The notes below the pieces were generated by a model, which did no database searches, was not told the DNA's origin, and saw only the letters and a program-made list of their open reading frames with translations. This document shows, piece by piece, positions 35,137-47,369 of a stretch of 64,000 nt of DNA. A program made the translations under genes and the position numbers. Source of the DNA: Malania oleifera (lineage: Eukaryota > Streptophyta > Magnoliopsida > Santalales > Ximeniaceae); assembly GCF_029873635.1 (NCBI RefSeq), contig NC_080421.1, positions 41,521,120-41,585,119 of the forward strand, given 5' to 3'. Position 1 is the first letter of the stretch. Each line of letters starts with the position of its first letter.

Positions 35137-38044
35137 TTTCATTTATATATCTCTGCTCATTCCCAGACCGAGGGCACCTGGTAATGATATTGATGTTTAC
35201 CTGCATCCTTTAATTGACGATTTGAAAGAACTATGGGAAAAAGGAGTGAAGGCATTCGATGTGGAAACCAAGACAACATTTCGAATGCATGTTGCAGTGT
35301 TGTGGACAATTAATAAATTCCCCTGCTTATGGCAACCTATCAGGTTGGAGTACAAAAGGTTACTTAGCATGCCCAATATGTAATAAGGATGCTAAGTCCT
35401 TATCCTTAAAGCATGGCCGCAAGTTATGCTTTATGTGTCATCGTCGTTTTCTATGAACTGGACATCCTTGGAGGACTCGTGGCATCATAATTTTTAATAG
35501 AAAACCTGAACGAAGATCACATCCAAAGCGACTAAGTGGGGAAAAGATATTAAACCAGCTAAGGTTGATCGGAGATGTAAAATTTAGGAAACCACCGACT
35601 AGTAGAAAAAGAAAATGCGCCGAGTGGGAGTTGAATTGGACAAAGAGAAGCATTTTCTTCGAGTTGCCATATTGGAAAGATCTTCCACTACGCCACATCT
35701 TGGATGTCATGCACATCCAAAAGAACATTTGTGAGAATGTCATTGGTTCATTGCTGGATATAAATGGGAAGACAAAAGACACCGCAAATGCTCATCGGGA
35801 TATGGAAGATATGAGAATATGGCCTGAGTTGCACCTATTTCATGATGGGGATAAAATTCTCATGCCATCAGCTTGTTACACATTTTCGAAGGATGAGAAG
35901 AATAAATTCTTTGAATGGTTGAAATCAGTGAAGTTCCCTGATGGATATACTCGATGCATAAACACGAAGAAAGGGAAGATGTTAGGAATGAAAACAACTG
36001 TCGCGTCCTTCTACAATGGGTTCTGCCCATTTTCCTTCGTGGACACTTGACTAAAGATGTTTGCTTGGTGCTGATTGAGCTGTGGATCTTTTTTCTACAA
36101 TTGTGCTCTAAAAAATTGAGCATAAACGTACTTGAATGGTTAGAGGATGACATCATGATCATACTATACGAGTTAGAGAAAATATTTCTACCAGCATTCT
36201 TCGATGTGATAGTCCACCTAATCGTCCATTTACTAAAGGAGGCCATAATTGGAAGATTGATTCAATATCGTTGGATGTTTCCTATTGAGAGGTAAATTAT
36301 AAAGTCCTTGTATAATGGTCACGTGATTTCCTTGTTTTTTTTTTTTTTTTCCTTTTTTTTTGTCTACAAGCCCATAATGCTATGTAAAATGCACAGGTTC
36401 TTATCCACTTTGAAAGGGTATGTGCGCAATAAGGCACGGTCGGAAGGTTCAATCATTGAGGCATACATTGACAGTGAATGTCTTGCATTTTGCTCAATGT
36501 ATCTATATGATATTGACACAAGGTTCACTCGTGAAGAACGAAATGCAAACATTCATGCTATTAATGTCGAAGATGAAGAACCAAGGAGCTTTATATTTTG
36601 AGAAAATGTTCGGCCTTTCGGTGCACGAGTTTACAATTTCATTGATATGGACGACCTACAAAAGGCTCATTTTTACGTCCTCAACAATTGTGATGAAACT
36701 GTTCCATATATCGAGTACGTGGTTCCAGACTCTTTACTTTGCATTGTATTTACATATGCATACTTATATACTTAGTTGACATTAACATGTACTACTGTTG
36801 CATATAGCGAACATAAAGCTAAACTTCTGGCACAAAATGAAATGAATGTTGACGAAAGACATAAGAAAGAATTTATTAATTGGTTTGGGAGTCGTGTAAG
36901 TAACAAATACTACCTAAGTACGAAGCAATGTACGTTTTCACTATTGACAGTTTATTCTTCTAAACTCCTATTTATTTAATAGATGAAAGTCATGTATTAC
37001 AATAAGGAACCAATGGCAAGTAAATATTTGTACGCGTTGGCATGTGGCCTCGATCAACGAGTTAACCGCTACAACGGTTGCATTGTCAACGGGTTACGAT
37101 TTCATACAAAGTCCCTCGAACTACATAGAAGAACCCAAAATTGTGGGATTGCGATGCTAGGCACAAAAGGAGATGAAGAAATTGACTACTTTGGTGTGTT
37201 GGATGATATTATAGAGCTTAGTTATGGAGCCAACAGACTCGTCCACATGTTCAAGTGTACCTGGTGGGACATTGGCAATAAAAAGACTGGGATAAACATG
37301 GATGCCTACTTTACTAGCATTAATTTTAGTAAGACATGGTATCAAAACGACCCTTTTGTGCTAGCGACGCAGGCAGAACAAGTGTTTTACCTTAAAGACA
37401 CAAAATTGAAAGGTAAATGACATGTGGCCTAAAAGATTCCTCCCCGAAATTTGTACACTATTACAAAAGTTGCATATGGGGAGATAAGTGCCAGTGAGGC
37501 TGCATTCCAAAAAGATAAGTCATCTGTCAATGTAGCACCACAATCTGCTTTCAATGTTGTCGAAGAAGGCCCCGATCTTATACCATTGCATAGGGTTGGT
37601 GCCACTGCAGAAGCCATAGAGACTACTGAAATTACAATTGAACCTTTTGCAGATGTTCACTTTATTGACAATGAGGAAACTGATGGGAAAGATGAAATAG
37701 GGGTCGTGTACTGTAGTGAAGAGGAAGACACTTTAGAAAATGAGGATGATACCGATATTGAGGACATGTAGGGGGTAAGCAAGTGAAGCTTGTCGCCATG
37801 TATCTGACATGTGTAAATAATTAAAAATATATTTATTATGCATCCATCTAATATTCGTGTTTTTTATATTTACTTGTCTAATATTTTGCAAACATGACAC
37901 TAGGAGGCCGTTATGGCCGACTTCCTTCCACGCTGATAAACTACATCATCGCATGAGGTTGATTCGGCAGCCTTGAGACTAGCGAAGCATGTCGGTGGTG
38001 CTGTAGCACCCTTATTGTCTGAGCCATTTGGACCTTGACCAGAC

Positions 38045-39636
38045 ATGGATACCACAGATGCAACTGATATGAAGGGTGAGTTGCCGACCATGATAAGCAA
38101 TGTTGGTAAGGCTACGATTAATTTATTTACATTTCAACTATTGATCGTTATTCATGTGTATGATTATAATGTTGTTCTTAATTTAATTCTGCTTTCAGAA
38201 TCTACATCCACAATGAGGTCAAATCGTGGTGCAACAAAGAACATGTCGCTGAAGAAGCACCTGGGAAGGACTAAGCGGCGGATTCAAATCAACATTCCTC
38301 CAGGCTACACGGCCCCACTTAACGATTGGTGCACCTCGTGGATCCGGGAGCTCGACATTATATGCTAATAGTATGCTTCAGTCACGGCCTTCAGCTGGCC
38401 GCAGGTGACTCAGGAGCAACGCATGGTTCTTTACATACACATTTTGGTAAGTAATCCCAAACCTTTTTTTTGGTTTTGTTTTTTTAGTTTTAATATACTA
38501 GCCACTTAACAACTATCTAACATTCTAATTGTATTACCTATGCAAAAGGAGTTCGATATGGACATCCTCAAGGCTGACCATGTAAAGAGGGCGGTGGACA
38601 TCAAATTGTGCAATAAATTTAAAAGCTATCACGCATTTTCGAGCAATGGGAGATCAAGCAGAAGCACGCCTATACGATAAGATATCCTAAGAGGATTAGG
38701 AGGTGGTGTGTCACCATTTCCGCGACCCATACTATGAAGTGATGTGTTTGTATTATAATCACTACTTTTTCACATTGATGTCGCTAATAACCCGTCATTA
38801 CATCTTTTTTGTAGGCTATATGTGAAACAAATGCTGCGAACCGCAGCAAACTCCCTACGATGCATTGCAATGGGTCGAGGTTATTCATAAATCATCAATG
38901 GGCAATTACTATATATGAAACTATCTGACCATTACATGACTTAATATTAATGATGTCTTATATGATAATGTACCGTGATCCCGAGACTAGCGCAGAGGAG
39001 CCGATGCTGGATCTTTATCAGAGAACACACCAACGGCGATCGGGGGAGTGGTGCGAAGGTGCGTAGGGCAAACATGTAAGTCAAAGAAAATATTTAGTTT
39101 ATTACTTGATTCAAAAAATTTGAGTTGTATTCTTACTTCTTCCTTTTTATCATTTTCATGACTGAAATTAGGCATGGATGGTCGAGCTGAGGGATGCACC
39201 TGTTTCAGAGGGGAGTCAACAAATGACAGATTTCCAGATAACTGCTTAGGTGCTTGGGGAATGAGCGGGAGGCTGGGTGAAAGGTCTTGGAAGTGGATAC
39301 ATGGCCCCAACAACATTATCATCTATGGGTGTAGCGGCTCGTGCAAACATGGAACGAGCGCGTCAAGACGCCGAGTCTCATGTGGAGGAGATGGTTCGAC
39401 GGATGCAGATGGTGGAAATGGAGAACAAGGAATTAAAAGACACGATGTCCACCGCTGTAGTGGAGAACCAGGAATTGAAACACACAGTGTCCACCATTGT
39501 AGTGGAGAACCAGCAATTGAAAGACACGGTGTCCACCTTTCAAGCCCAGCTGGAAGCCATGATGAATAGGCAAGCACAATTCGAACAAATGATGCACCAA
39601 TCTCGACCAGATGATGTGGGTGGCTCCTTTCATTAG
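38045..39636 (+). pseudogene. CACTA second gene, TNP1 / Transposase_24-like, broken
   Basis: This gene lies downstream of TNP2, as usual in CACTA elements. Motifs in order are KHLGRTKRRIQINIPPGY (38248), an exon ending near 38449 with a GTAAGT donor, EFDMDILKADHVKRAVDIK (38550), AICETNAANRSKLP (38816), LDLYQRTHQRRSGEW (39007), MVELRDAPVSEGSQQMTD (about 39177, in a frame offset from the longest open frame), and a coiled coil at 39277-39636. These fit the plant transposase family that binds the subterminal repeats. Several frameshifts and stops are present. Start and exon borders are approximate. The last exon ends in a 14-residue heptad-type repeat. Confidence 0.68.
39415..39540 (+). repeat. 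42-bp coding tandem repeat in the TNP1-like coiled coil
   Basis: Three in-frame copies (39415-39456, 39457-39498, 39499-39540) encode VENQELKDTVSTxV-type 14-residue units, two heptads each. DNA identity between neighbouring copies is high, so the duplication is younger than the gene. Confidence 0.9.
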
Positions 39637-39729
39637 AAGGTATGTAAAACGTAATTTGAACTGCATGCCGGTAGCTCTGTTGGTTGTTTAATTGTATTCA
39701 TATGCTAAATTGTGAATTGTTGTGAATTC

Positions 39730-40700
39730 TTTAATGGATAGATTATATATTGTGATTTATTGATTGCTACCTGATTGCATGCTAGTTTAGAATGCCTCCT
39801 ACATGGCGGATGCAGTTGATGTGTATTGTATGCTGCTAGTGGATATAGGTTCTCGTGTGCCTTGAACTGAATTATGAATGACTTATTTGAATGTTTCAGG
39901 TACAGGTTTTATGGGAAAATATCCAATTTACAAATGGCATGCTGTCAAAATTTTGTTAAAATTTTTCCAAAAAAAAAATCATGTACAATGATAATTATGA
40001 TAAAATGAATGTTAAAATATTTTTGAAAGGATGAGTGAAAGTTAGGAATCATACGAAAAGAGGCAATGTAGGCTTAGTTCATTTAAAGAAGCATTCATTG
40101 TGATTTTTTGGTCCGGTAAGCCTAAAGCTTTCATTGCTGAGCCTATCATTGAAAATCTTAAAAATAGTTGGCTAAGGATTTGAAAATTAGAAAAAAGGCA
40201 TAAGTTGAATATATGCATAACTCAGAGGAAGCATCATCTTCATAATTCTTTAAATTAAATGCTCTCATCATCTCATAACATTCATGTCCATATGCCTAGA
40301 TGAATAATAATACTACACTGAACTCAATACTATCCACTTTTCTCTGTTATTTATATTCTTTAATGGATAGATTATATATTGTGTGATTTGTTGATTGTTG
40401 CCTGATTGCATGTTAGTCTAGAATGCCTTCTGTATAACGGATGCAGTTGATGTGTATTGCATGCTAGTAGTGGATATAGGTTCTTGTGTGCCTTGAGTTG
40501 AATTATAAATGACTTATTTGAACCTATCAAGTACAGGTTTTATGAGAAAATGTCCAATTTACAAACGACATGCTGCCAAAATTTCGTTAAGATTTTTTCA
40601 AAAAAAAAAAAAAAAAAACCATGTACAAAGATAATTATGATAAAATGAATGTTAAAATATTTTTGAAAGGATGAGTGAAAGTTATACGAAAAGTCATTTC
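39730..40700 (+). repeat. S-element 3' spacer fragment inside the CACTA, partly duplicated
   Basis: The sequence from about 40060 to 40700 matches, in reverse orientation and the same order, blocks of the S-element spacer at about 14510-15130 (for example GAAAATCTTAAAA...TTGGCT, ATCCATATGCC, CAGGTACAG, TCCAATTTACA, TTTGAAAGGATGAGTGAAA). The region 39730-40060 is a second copy of its latter half, matching about 40353-40700. It lies between the last TNP1-like coding exon and a candidate acceptor TTTGTAG near 41030. Confidence 0.8.
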
Positions 40701-40843
40701 ATTAATTCCTAAATTTGCATCTATTAACATACATGACATATCATTTGTTTTTAACTATGGATAAGCATTATCATTTGTCCACCACCAAGGATATTTTGTT
40801 TTGAGAACGAGTTAAAGTGTTTACGTGCGTGGTTTGATGCATG

Positions 40844-40889
<46 letters not shown>

Positions 40890-41387
40890 TATGTACGTCA
40901 TTCACATTCATTTCAGTTATTCGTTTAGGATTGAAAATTATTATACGGCGCACTCTCTATATTTTTCTTCCTAATTATATTGATCTCCATTTGTATACTA
41001 ATTTTTTTTTTTTATGATTCTTAATTTGTAGGGTTTTTGGCTGTCATAACATCAGCACGATGCCATGCATGCATGCACTACATTTGTCGGATGCAACTTT
41101 TGATTATTTCTTTGTAATTTTTATTGTTATTTGAACAAATGAAATTTTTGTATTCTAATTTGAATTTGTATTAGTATTTGTATTTGAATTTTGAAATTTT
41201 TTTTTGTTATTTGAACATATGTTATTTCTTTATTTTAATTGAATTTGAAATTTTGAATGATTTACGAATTTGGTAGTAATTATGGTTTCACGTTATGTAT
41301 GCGAAAATGTAATTATAGATTTTTACAGGAATTGATAATTAAAAAAAATTAGTATTAATTTTTTTTTAATTTTTTAATTATTAGTGA

Positions 41388-41720
41388 AGGATTCAAATTC
41401 GTCACTAATAGTAAGGTATTAGTTAGTGACGAATTACAAATTCGTCACTAATAATAAAGTATTAGTGAAGGATTCAAATTCATCACTAATAGTGGAATAT
41501 TAGTGATGGTTTTTAGATTCGTCATTAATACCCTACTACTAGTGACGAATCTAAAAATCGTCACTAATACTCCACTATTAGTGACGAATTTGAGCAGAGC
41601 CAATGTAGAATTTATAGTGACGATATTAGGGTTTTAGTGACGGTTGTAATTCGTCACTAATAATATATTATTAGTGACGAATTTATAAGTATTAGTGACA
41701 GATTTGATTCTTCACTAATA
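41388..41720 (+). repeat. CACTA subterminal repeats
   Basis: About a dozen copies of ATTAGTGACGAATT and its complement AATTCGTCACTAAT alternate over about 330 bp, many as inverted pairs able to fold. These are the expected transposase (TNPA/TNP1) binding motifs near a CACTA terminus. Confidence 0.88.
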
Positions 41721-41738
41721 CCCTAATTTTTTGTAGTG

Positions 41739-42352
41739 AACGTGGGTGGAACGATGGGGAGGGATGCCCTGAGAACCACGGGTTGTGATGTAAATGTTCA
41801 TTTTCAATTACGGGTGTGAATGCATGAATGTGGATTGAATGTATGGTAAATGTGGATGTGTTGTGGTGTATGTGTATGCAGATTCTATAGTATGATTGAT
41901 GTTGACTGTGTGTGAGTATAGTTACAAGTGTCTTTACTGTTGCTGTTAATTAATAAACGACTATATTTTGTATACACAAAAACTCATGTTGTCACACACT
42001 GATAATAATTTATTCCATCATTCTTACGAAATGTCTCACCCCAATATACAACTCATATTTCAAGATCTTCGCGTGATTGAGTTTAGCGAGCTCAGGGCAG
42101 GGTTGGTTAGCGTAGAGTAGTGTAAGTGTTTGTAAGAACTTTAAAGTCTTTAAATTTATGTTGTTTTAAAATTCCAGTTATGTAATATGGACAGATAGAA
42201 ATTCTTTTTTAGTCGTGTAATATAGTACTCAAGTATTTTATTTGAGGATGTTTAACTATATTCCACTTCCTGGATGATATTTATGGTATCAGACATAAGT
42301 GAATGGAACACATAACACCCTGGACCCAACTTGGCGGGTTTGGGGCATTACA
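41739..42352 (+). mobile_element. G2-like gypsy LTR, 3' fragment
   Basis: It shares with the G2 LTR at 22350 the order ACTGATAATAAT, TGTCTCACCCCA.TATACAA, then a CTTCG...GTG block and a terminal block of GGACCCAACTTGGCGGGTTTGGGGCATTACA type (described, 42322-42352). Its left part is absent. The following bases TCAGC do not match the ATGTA target site of the 22350 element, so it is a separate copy. Confidence 0.65.
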
Positions 42353-45300
42353 TCAGCATTGTCCCCCCCCCCCTCGTTTTTTTTATCTTTTAAATGCAGC
42401 TGACAAACTCGTTGACAAACTCATGTGCCGGTTCCATTTGCAGGCAAATCTCGTTGGATGGTTCAACGAGATTTACTTGCCACATGTCAACGTCCCAATT
42501 GCCCTGATCTTTTAAATCTCGCTACTTGGTCCAATGAGATTACGTGAGCGTTATTCTGAAAATAATTTTCTCGAATAGAGTATTATTTAATATATTATTA
42601 TAAAATAATAATAAACTGGGAAAACACTCTCCTTTCAATTTCTAACTCTCGGCCTAACATAAAAGAATCCTAACTCCGAATCATTGGAATTAAGGTGTGC
42701 AAAAGTTGGTTCAAAATGACAAAATTAACCGAACTGAATAAATTCGATCGGCCTAAATGGTTAAATTTTGAATATAAAATGATTTAGTTCGGTGTTCGAT
42801 TTGCCACCAACGAAGAATAAGATAATTTTTTAAAAGAGCAAAATATCCTAAAACAGAGCAATATTCCTAAGCCATAGATATCTATCAACAAAGAGAGGGA
42901 CCTTGCAGCACTTGTGGGAGAGCAAGCCTAAAATCAAAGGAGCACCGACAAAGGTTTTACTATGATTCCAGAAATCAGAGGAGCACTAGCAACAATTTTG
43001 CTACCATGGTAGCTCTGCAACATAAAGAGGTTTGTCGAGGCATGGAGTTTCAAACAAGAGTACATGACTTTGATGCTTAATGTTCGCTTAATGTGACCTA
43101 CATTGGTTGGGATGTAATGCAAAACCATAGTTTTAAAAATCGAACCAGATTGACCGATCTGACCTATTTGGACTAACTTATCACGAGAACCACAATTGTT
43201 TTGTGTTTAACATACACACATATTCATATCCCATATGTAAAGAATGTATTCAATTTAAAAATATTAAGAAAAGTAGCAAAAAACACAGCCTAAGGGACAT
43301 TTGATCCACAACATCTTTCATTACTTTTAAAATGTTCCGTAACATCTTATTCTTATATTTGTTTGTACCTTAAAATCTTAAGTGGTGGACATCTTTAGCA
43401 TTCTTGGGAATAAAATATTCCTATAAAATTCCCATTTCACATAAATTCCTTTCTCATGGGATTCTTACTTCTTACATTGAATTGACTCTATTATTATATT
43501 TAAAATAGTAAATTATTAATCAAATAAAAGTAAAATCATTATTATGTTGTAATAATATAATTTAATTATTAATATTTAGACACTATATATATTATCTCAA
43601 TTATTTTGGTTAATTAAATTATCTAAATATTATTTTTGAAATTTATGACATGAATTTAATTACTTATATACTGTTAGTAATTAATTGCGTTGAAAACATA
43701 ATTATTCGTCCAAACATTGACATGAGAGAATCTCGTGTACATTCCAGTAATGGTCTTATGAAACAAATCAAACAAAAATATTCTCTTGACGCTTGCATCC
43801 CCTTCCTAAGAATGTGATTCCCGAGAATACCCTTCCATTGGGATATTTTTTTATGTCGTTAACTAAACTTTCTCTAAACGGCTATGCATGACATTGCAAG
43901 AGTTTATTTTTCCAAGGAAATATGAAAAATAAGGAAAATAATAATATTTCATATATTACAGCGACAGGAATAACAATGATAACATGTACGAGTATGCGAC
44001 ATTATGACTATGAATTTTTTAGTACTAGTTAATTGTCCATGTGCTACAGATGTTCTCAATATAAATTTTAGCAAAATTTATAGAATAAAATTATTTTAAA
44101 TGACAATGCATAAGAATAATTACATTAAATTTTGTGCACACACACATATCAATTAACAAATTCAGAAAAGATTTATGTTTATTGCATGAATATATATACA
44201 ACTCAAGTATAAAATATACAATATACCTAATATTTCATGACATAAATTCAAAAAAAAAAAAATTGTATCATTTGAGAATCAAAGCATAGTAAAATATAAT
44301 ATAAAAGGGTTTCCATCACTAATTCTAGAAGATTTAGCTAGTTTTTTATTTTCTTTTTTTGGAATAAAATGAAATGTCCATTTCACTCTTGTTTTTTTTT
44401 TTTTTTTTTTTTTCATATTTGGGTATGCCTTGTTAGGTGGAAACAGTCGTTCCGACTTTATATTGATTCCCACGTAAAGTAAGGAGAATTTGTAGAACCA
44501 CCCAACCTAACCAACTCGATCCAACCTAATCCAAACTGCTTGCAAAGAATGATTTTGAAAGTGCTTGATTTATGTTGTGGACTATAATTGCGTAAAAATT
44601 GAACGTGTGGGTTGAATGACAGAGGGAGGGTGTAAATGACCTAACCCAATCCGACCCAAATATAATGACAAAAATGTAAAATAAACAATAAAAATAAATG
44701 GAGAGATGGTCGAATGGTTCATATTTGGATGTTGCTTGAGGTTAAGAATTTTTTTTATTATAAGTATAAATTATCTCCAATTCAATCTTTATGTTTTGAG
44801 CCATTAGGGACTTGAATCATTTGTACACAGAGATGTCAAACTAATCCAAACTAATTTGAACTTGAATCATTTGTACACAGAGATGTCAAACTAATCCAAA
44901 CTAACCCAAATTGCATCTAATATGATTTGACTTTGGTTTGAAACCGCCATAATCAATTTGGTTGTAAAATTGAATTCAACCTAACCGAACCCAACCCAAG
45001 AACAACCATTCATAAAGTTAGAATAAGCACTTCATTCAAATTGACACGAAAATATGAATTAAAAAAATAATTTCATTCGATTTTACTGTTATTCTACGAT
45101 TGTGTAACTAAATAATAGAATGTGAATGATCGTTCCGATTTTATTTTAAATGCTATTCAATTCTCTATTTCATTACATTTCCATTCTCATTTCATTATCA
45201 TCGCCAAACATAAAAAATTAACATACATTGAAAATCAAATTTCATTTAGAAGATTATAAATTTTCAAGGATTATATTGATTTTTTAAAAATATTTATTAA

Positions 45301-46075
45301 AAAAAATTTAAATGAAAAATTTGATAATCCATATCATTTGATTTTCAAGAATAGAAATAAAGGGAAATAGGATATAATTTTTTTTTTTTTAAAGAATTAA
45401 AATTTACATCATATTTTTCATTTAAAAAAATTTTAAAATAAAAAATATGGGTTCTTTATTATCCTAATATTGGAATTTTTAGAGATATTTTTTTCCCCTC
45501 CTCTCTTTTTTCAATCTCACACCTAAAATTTCGATCATTTATTGGTTTTGATTAATGGGCAATTGCAACAAATGCTTCACTGCCGTCAAATTAACGAAAC
45601 TTCAGCTTTAAACAGAGTTTGACTTCTCTCCTTCATCCGCTTTCCCTCGTGATGATTGATTAGCCAGAAAACAATTTGTGGGTTTCTTGCACATTTTTCT
45701 TCTCTTGAGGATTTTTTTTTAGAAAAAAAAAAAAAAAAAAATTCACGCTCAAATTCAAAGAGATGAGAGAATGTGCACCCTGCCAATGGATTCTTCCTCA
45801 GTGATGCTTCTGAAATATTAGATTCAATTCGGCGTTTTGCATGGGCTGGTGAATTCATGCATGGCGATGCAGCGATCGAGCTTTCTTTTTCTTATGAAGG
45901 TTTTACATACTTAATATTTTCTTCTTCTTTCTGTGGAGATGGCATCATTTTAATTCCTGGCGCCTGTTTGTTTGGAAAGAAAATGGATGATTGTCTATGT
46001 TTATCTTCTTGTTGATTTCTTGGTTTTAGAAATTTCAATAACTGATTTCGGATCGGCCAAACGCATAGAAGGAGA
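42353..46075. other. Intergenic region upstream of the RIC gene
   Basis: AT-rich sequence with long A or T runs and no supported gene up to about 45480. A poly-C run lies at 42363-42374. Degenerate 'ccgaaccaaccc'-like stretches (about 42720, 44495, 44970) are common low-copy plant repeats. A pyrimidine-rich leader (about 45480-45720) and an 80-codon open frame (45773-46015) lie in what is probably the RIC promoter and 5' leader. No TATA box can be assigned with confidence. Confidence 0.5.
44810..44904. repeat. 50-bp tandem duplication
   Basis: A 45-base segment beginning ACTTGAATCATTTGTACAC is repeated exactly at 44810-44854 and 44860-44904, giving a 50-bp period. Confidence 0.95.
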
Positions 46076-47369
46076 ATGACAACGAAGATGAAGGGCCTTT
46101 TAAAAGGCCTTAGATATATTTCTCAAATATTTGGTATGCTCTTAAATGTCTCTAATTTTCTTCTTCTTCTTCTTTTTAAAAATTTTAAAAATTTAAGTGT
46201 GGAAGATTGTCTTTTTTATAAAATACAAAAAAAAAAAAATTTTAGTTTTTTTTTTTTTTTTTTATAAACCTCTAGTATCTTTTTACCAAAATTCAATAGT
46301 TTCTATTGCCCTTAAACAAAGAAATGAATTTGTTAGAATCGTCCATTTGAAATAGATAAAGCAGAGAAGAAAATAACGAAATTATTAAAAGAGAATTACT
46401 TGGATCATCAATTATGTTGCAGACAATGAAAAAGAACAGGAAATGCAGATTGGTTTTCCCACAGACGTAAAGCACGTCGCTCACATTGGATGGGATGGTC
46501 CTTCCGTTCATTCCCCCAGCTGGGTACGTAAATCCATCACTCTTCCATAATTTCTCTCTCAATAATGCTTTTTATCTTGTTTATTTTGAAAATTGCTTTG
46601 ATTATAATGTTGCATGGATCGACTTGCATGCACGTTCTTCATTTACTCCTTGCAGATGAATGAGTATAGATCACCAACGGGATTTGCATCTGCGCCGATC
46701 GGACCGCCGAGCAGCAGGGAGGATCATAAGTCCCAGAACCCACCCAACAAATTGGTTTCTGAAGGTTCGTTCTTATCAATTCATCAATTAATCTAACTGT
46801 TTGATTTCGACTCTTTGCAAATTCCGATCGATTCTGGTTCTGCAGATTCAAGCCAGAGAGAAAGAGCGCAGGAGCAAAATGGTCCGGCGGCCCAGGATAC
46901 GCCGAAATCATCGAGACGGCAGTCGTCCGCCGGGTCGCTGTCCGGCGATTCGCCTTCCCGCGAGGCGCCCGGCAAATCGAAGCACTCGCGGCGAAACCAA
47001 TCGGCGTATGCTTCGAATTCGCCGGCGAGGGACTTGTCATCATCATCCAACAGGGGCAAACCGAGCAGCCGACTCCAGGATCTAACTATCGGGACGGATC
47101 CGCCCACACTGATCCTGCCGGACATCCCCAAGAAGAGCCGGCGGAAGAAGTCGAAGGACACTTCCGGGGGCGGGTCGACCCGAGCGTCGAGATCAAAAGC
47201 CCCTCCGACTGCAACCTGTACGGCTCCGTTTTCGGATCCTGGGTCAGGATCGGAGTCCGTAACCAGATTAAAAGACAATGAAGTTTGTCCGGCGTCGCCT
47301 TCGACACCTGGTGAAAATAGGGAAGCGAAGGGGTGTAATGGGATTTCTCGAGGGATTGGACTGGTGTAA
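46076..47369 (+). CDS. RIC: ROP-interactive CRIB motif protein (RIC6/RIC7-like), four exons
   Basis: RIC proteins are plant-specific effectors that bind active ROP (Rho-type) GTPases at the plasma membrane and steer cytoskeleton and polar growth. The coding exons are 46076-46133, 46423-46523, 46656-46764 and 46846-47369. All three introns have GT-AG ends, and together the exons encode 263 residues. The N-terminus MTTKMKGLLKGLRYISQIF is the conserved basic amphipathic start of the RIC6/RIC7 group, which supports this ATG. The CRIB motif follows (residues 28-46: QIGFPTDVKHVAHIGWDGP, with the I-x-x-P and H-x-x-H-I-G core) and crosses no frameshift. The rest is Ser-, Arg- and Lys-rich and low in order, with a conserved-looking LILPDIPKKSRRKK segment near residue 200. 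It converges with RLP29 downstream. Which RIC paralogue it is cannot be settled here. Confidence 0.93.

Larger units (their letters stand above)
32076..37771 (+). pseudogene. CACTA TNP2-type transposase, broken
   Basis: TNP2 cuts and moves CACTA elements in the nucleus. It opens MDKSWMNARGRFLPEYVKG with RCPCRE, the transposase-associated zinc domain (32076-32200). The transposase core follows at 32506-33205, with motifs DALF-like ALFYGEHQNANECPKCGEPRY, MRWH and SHPAVSEA. The core resumes after an inserted solo LTR at 35142 (SLLIPRPRAPGNDIDVYL; ACPICNKDA...LKHGRKLCFM). DUF4218 lies at about 35780-36590 (FLPAFFDVIVHLIVHL, QYRWMFPIER) and DUF4216 at about 37150-37420 (WWDIGN, YFTSINFSKTWYQNDPFVLA). 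Introns are recognisable at 36293-36395, about 36717-36807 and 36897-36982. Damage includes in-frame TGA at 32491 and 32926 and frameshifts near 32200, 35340 and 36000. The tail (37451-37771) is acidic. Confidence 0.85.
31371..41738 (+). mobile_element. CACTA (En/Spm) DNA transposon, 5' end missing
   Basis: It contains a decayed TNP2 transposase gene, a second TNP1-type gene, a terminal block of subterminal repeats (41388-41720) and a 3' terminus AATTTTTTGTAGTG (41725-41738), the inverse of the CACTA-superfamily 5' end CACTACAAAAAATT. The expected matching 5' terminus and its subterminal repeats were not found between 31000 and 32076, so the left end is deleted or too decayed to see. The 3 bases after the terminus are AAC. 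A solo LTR (33206-35136) and a piece of S-element spacer (39730-40700) lie inside. Confidence 0.82.

Noticed and set aside
43139-43200. 'tttaaaaatcgaaccagattgaccgatc' segment as a MITE end
   Set aside because: No matching inverted end or target duplication was found nearby.
46793-47278. 161-codon minus-strand open frame
   Set aside because: It is antisense to the GC-rich last exon of RIC and has no family features.
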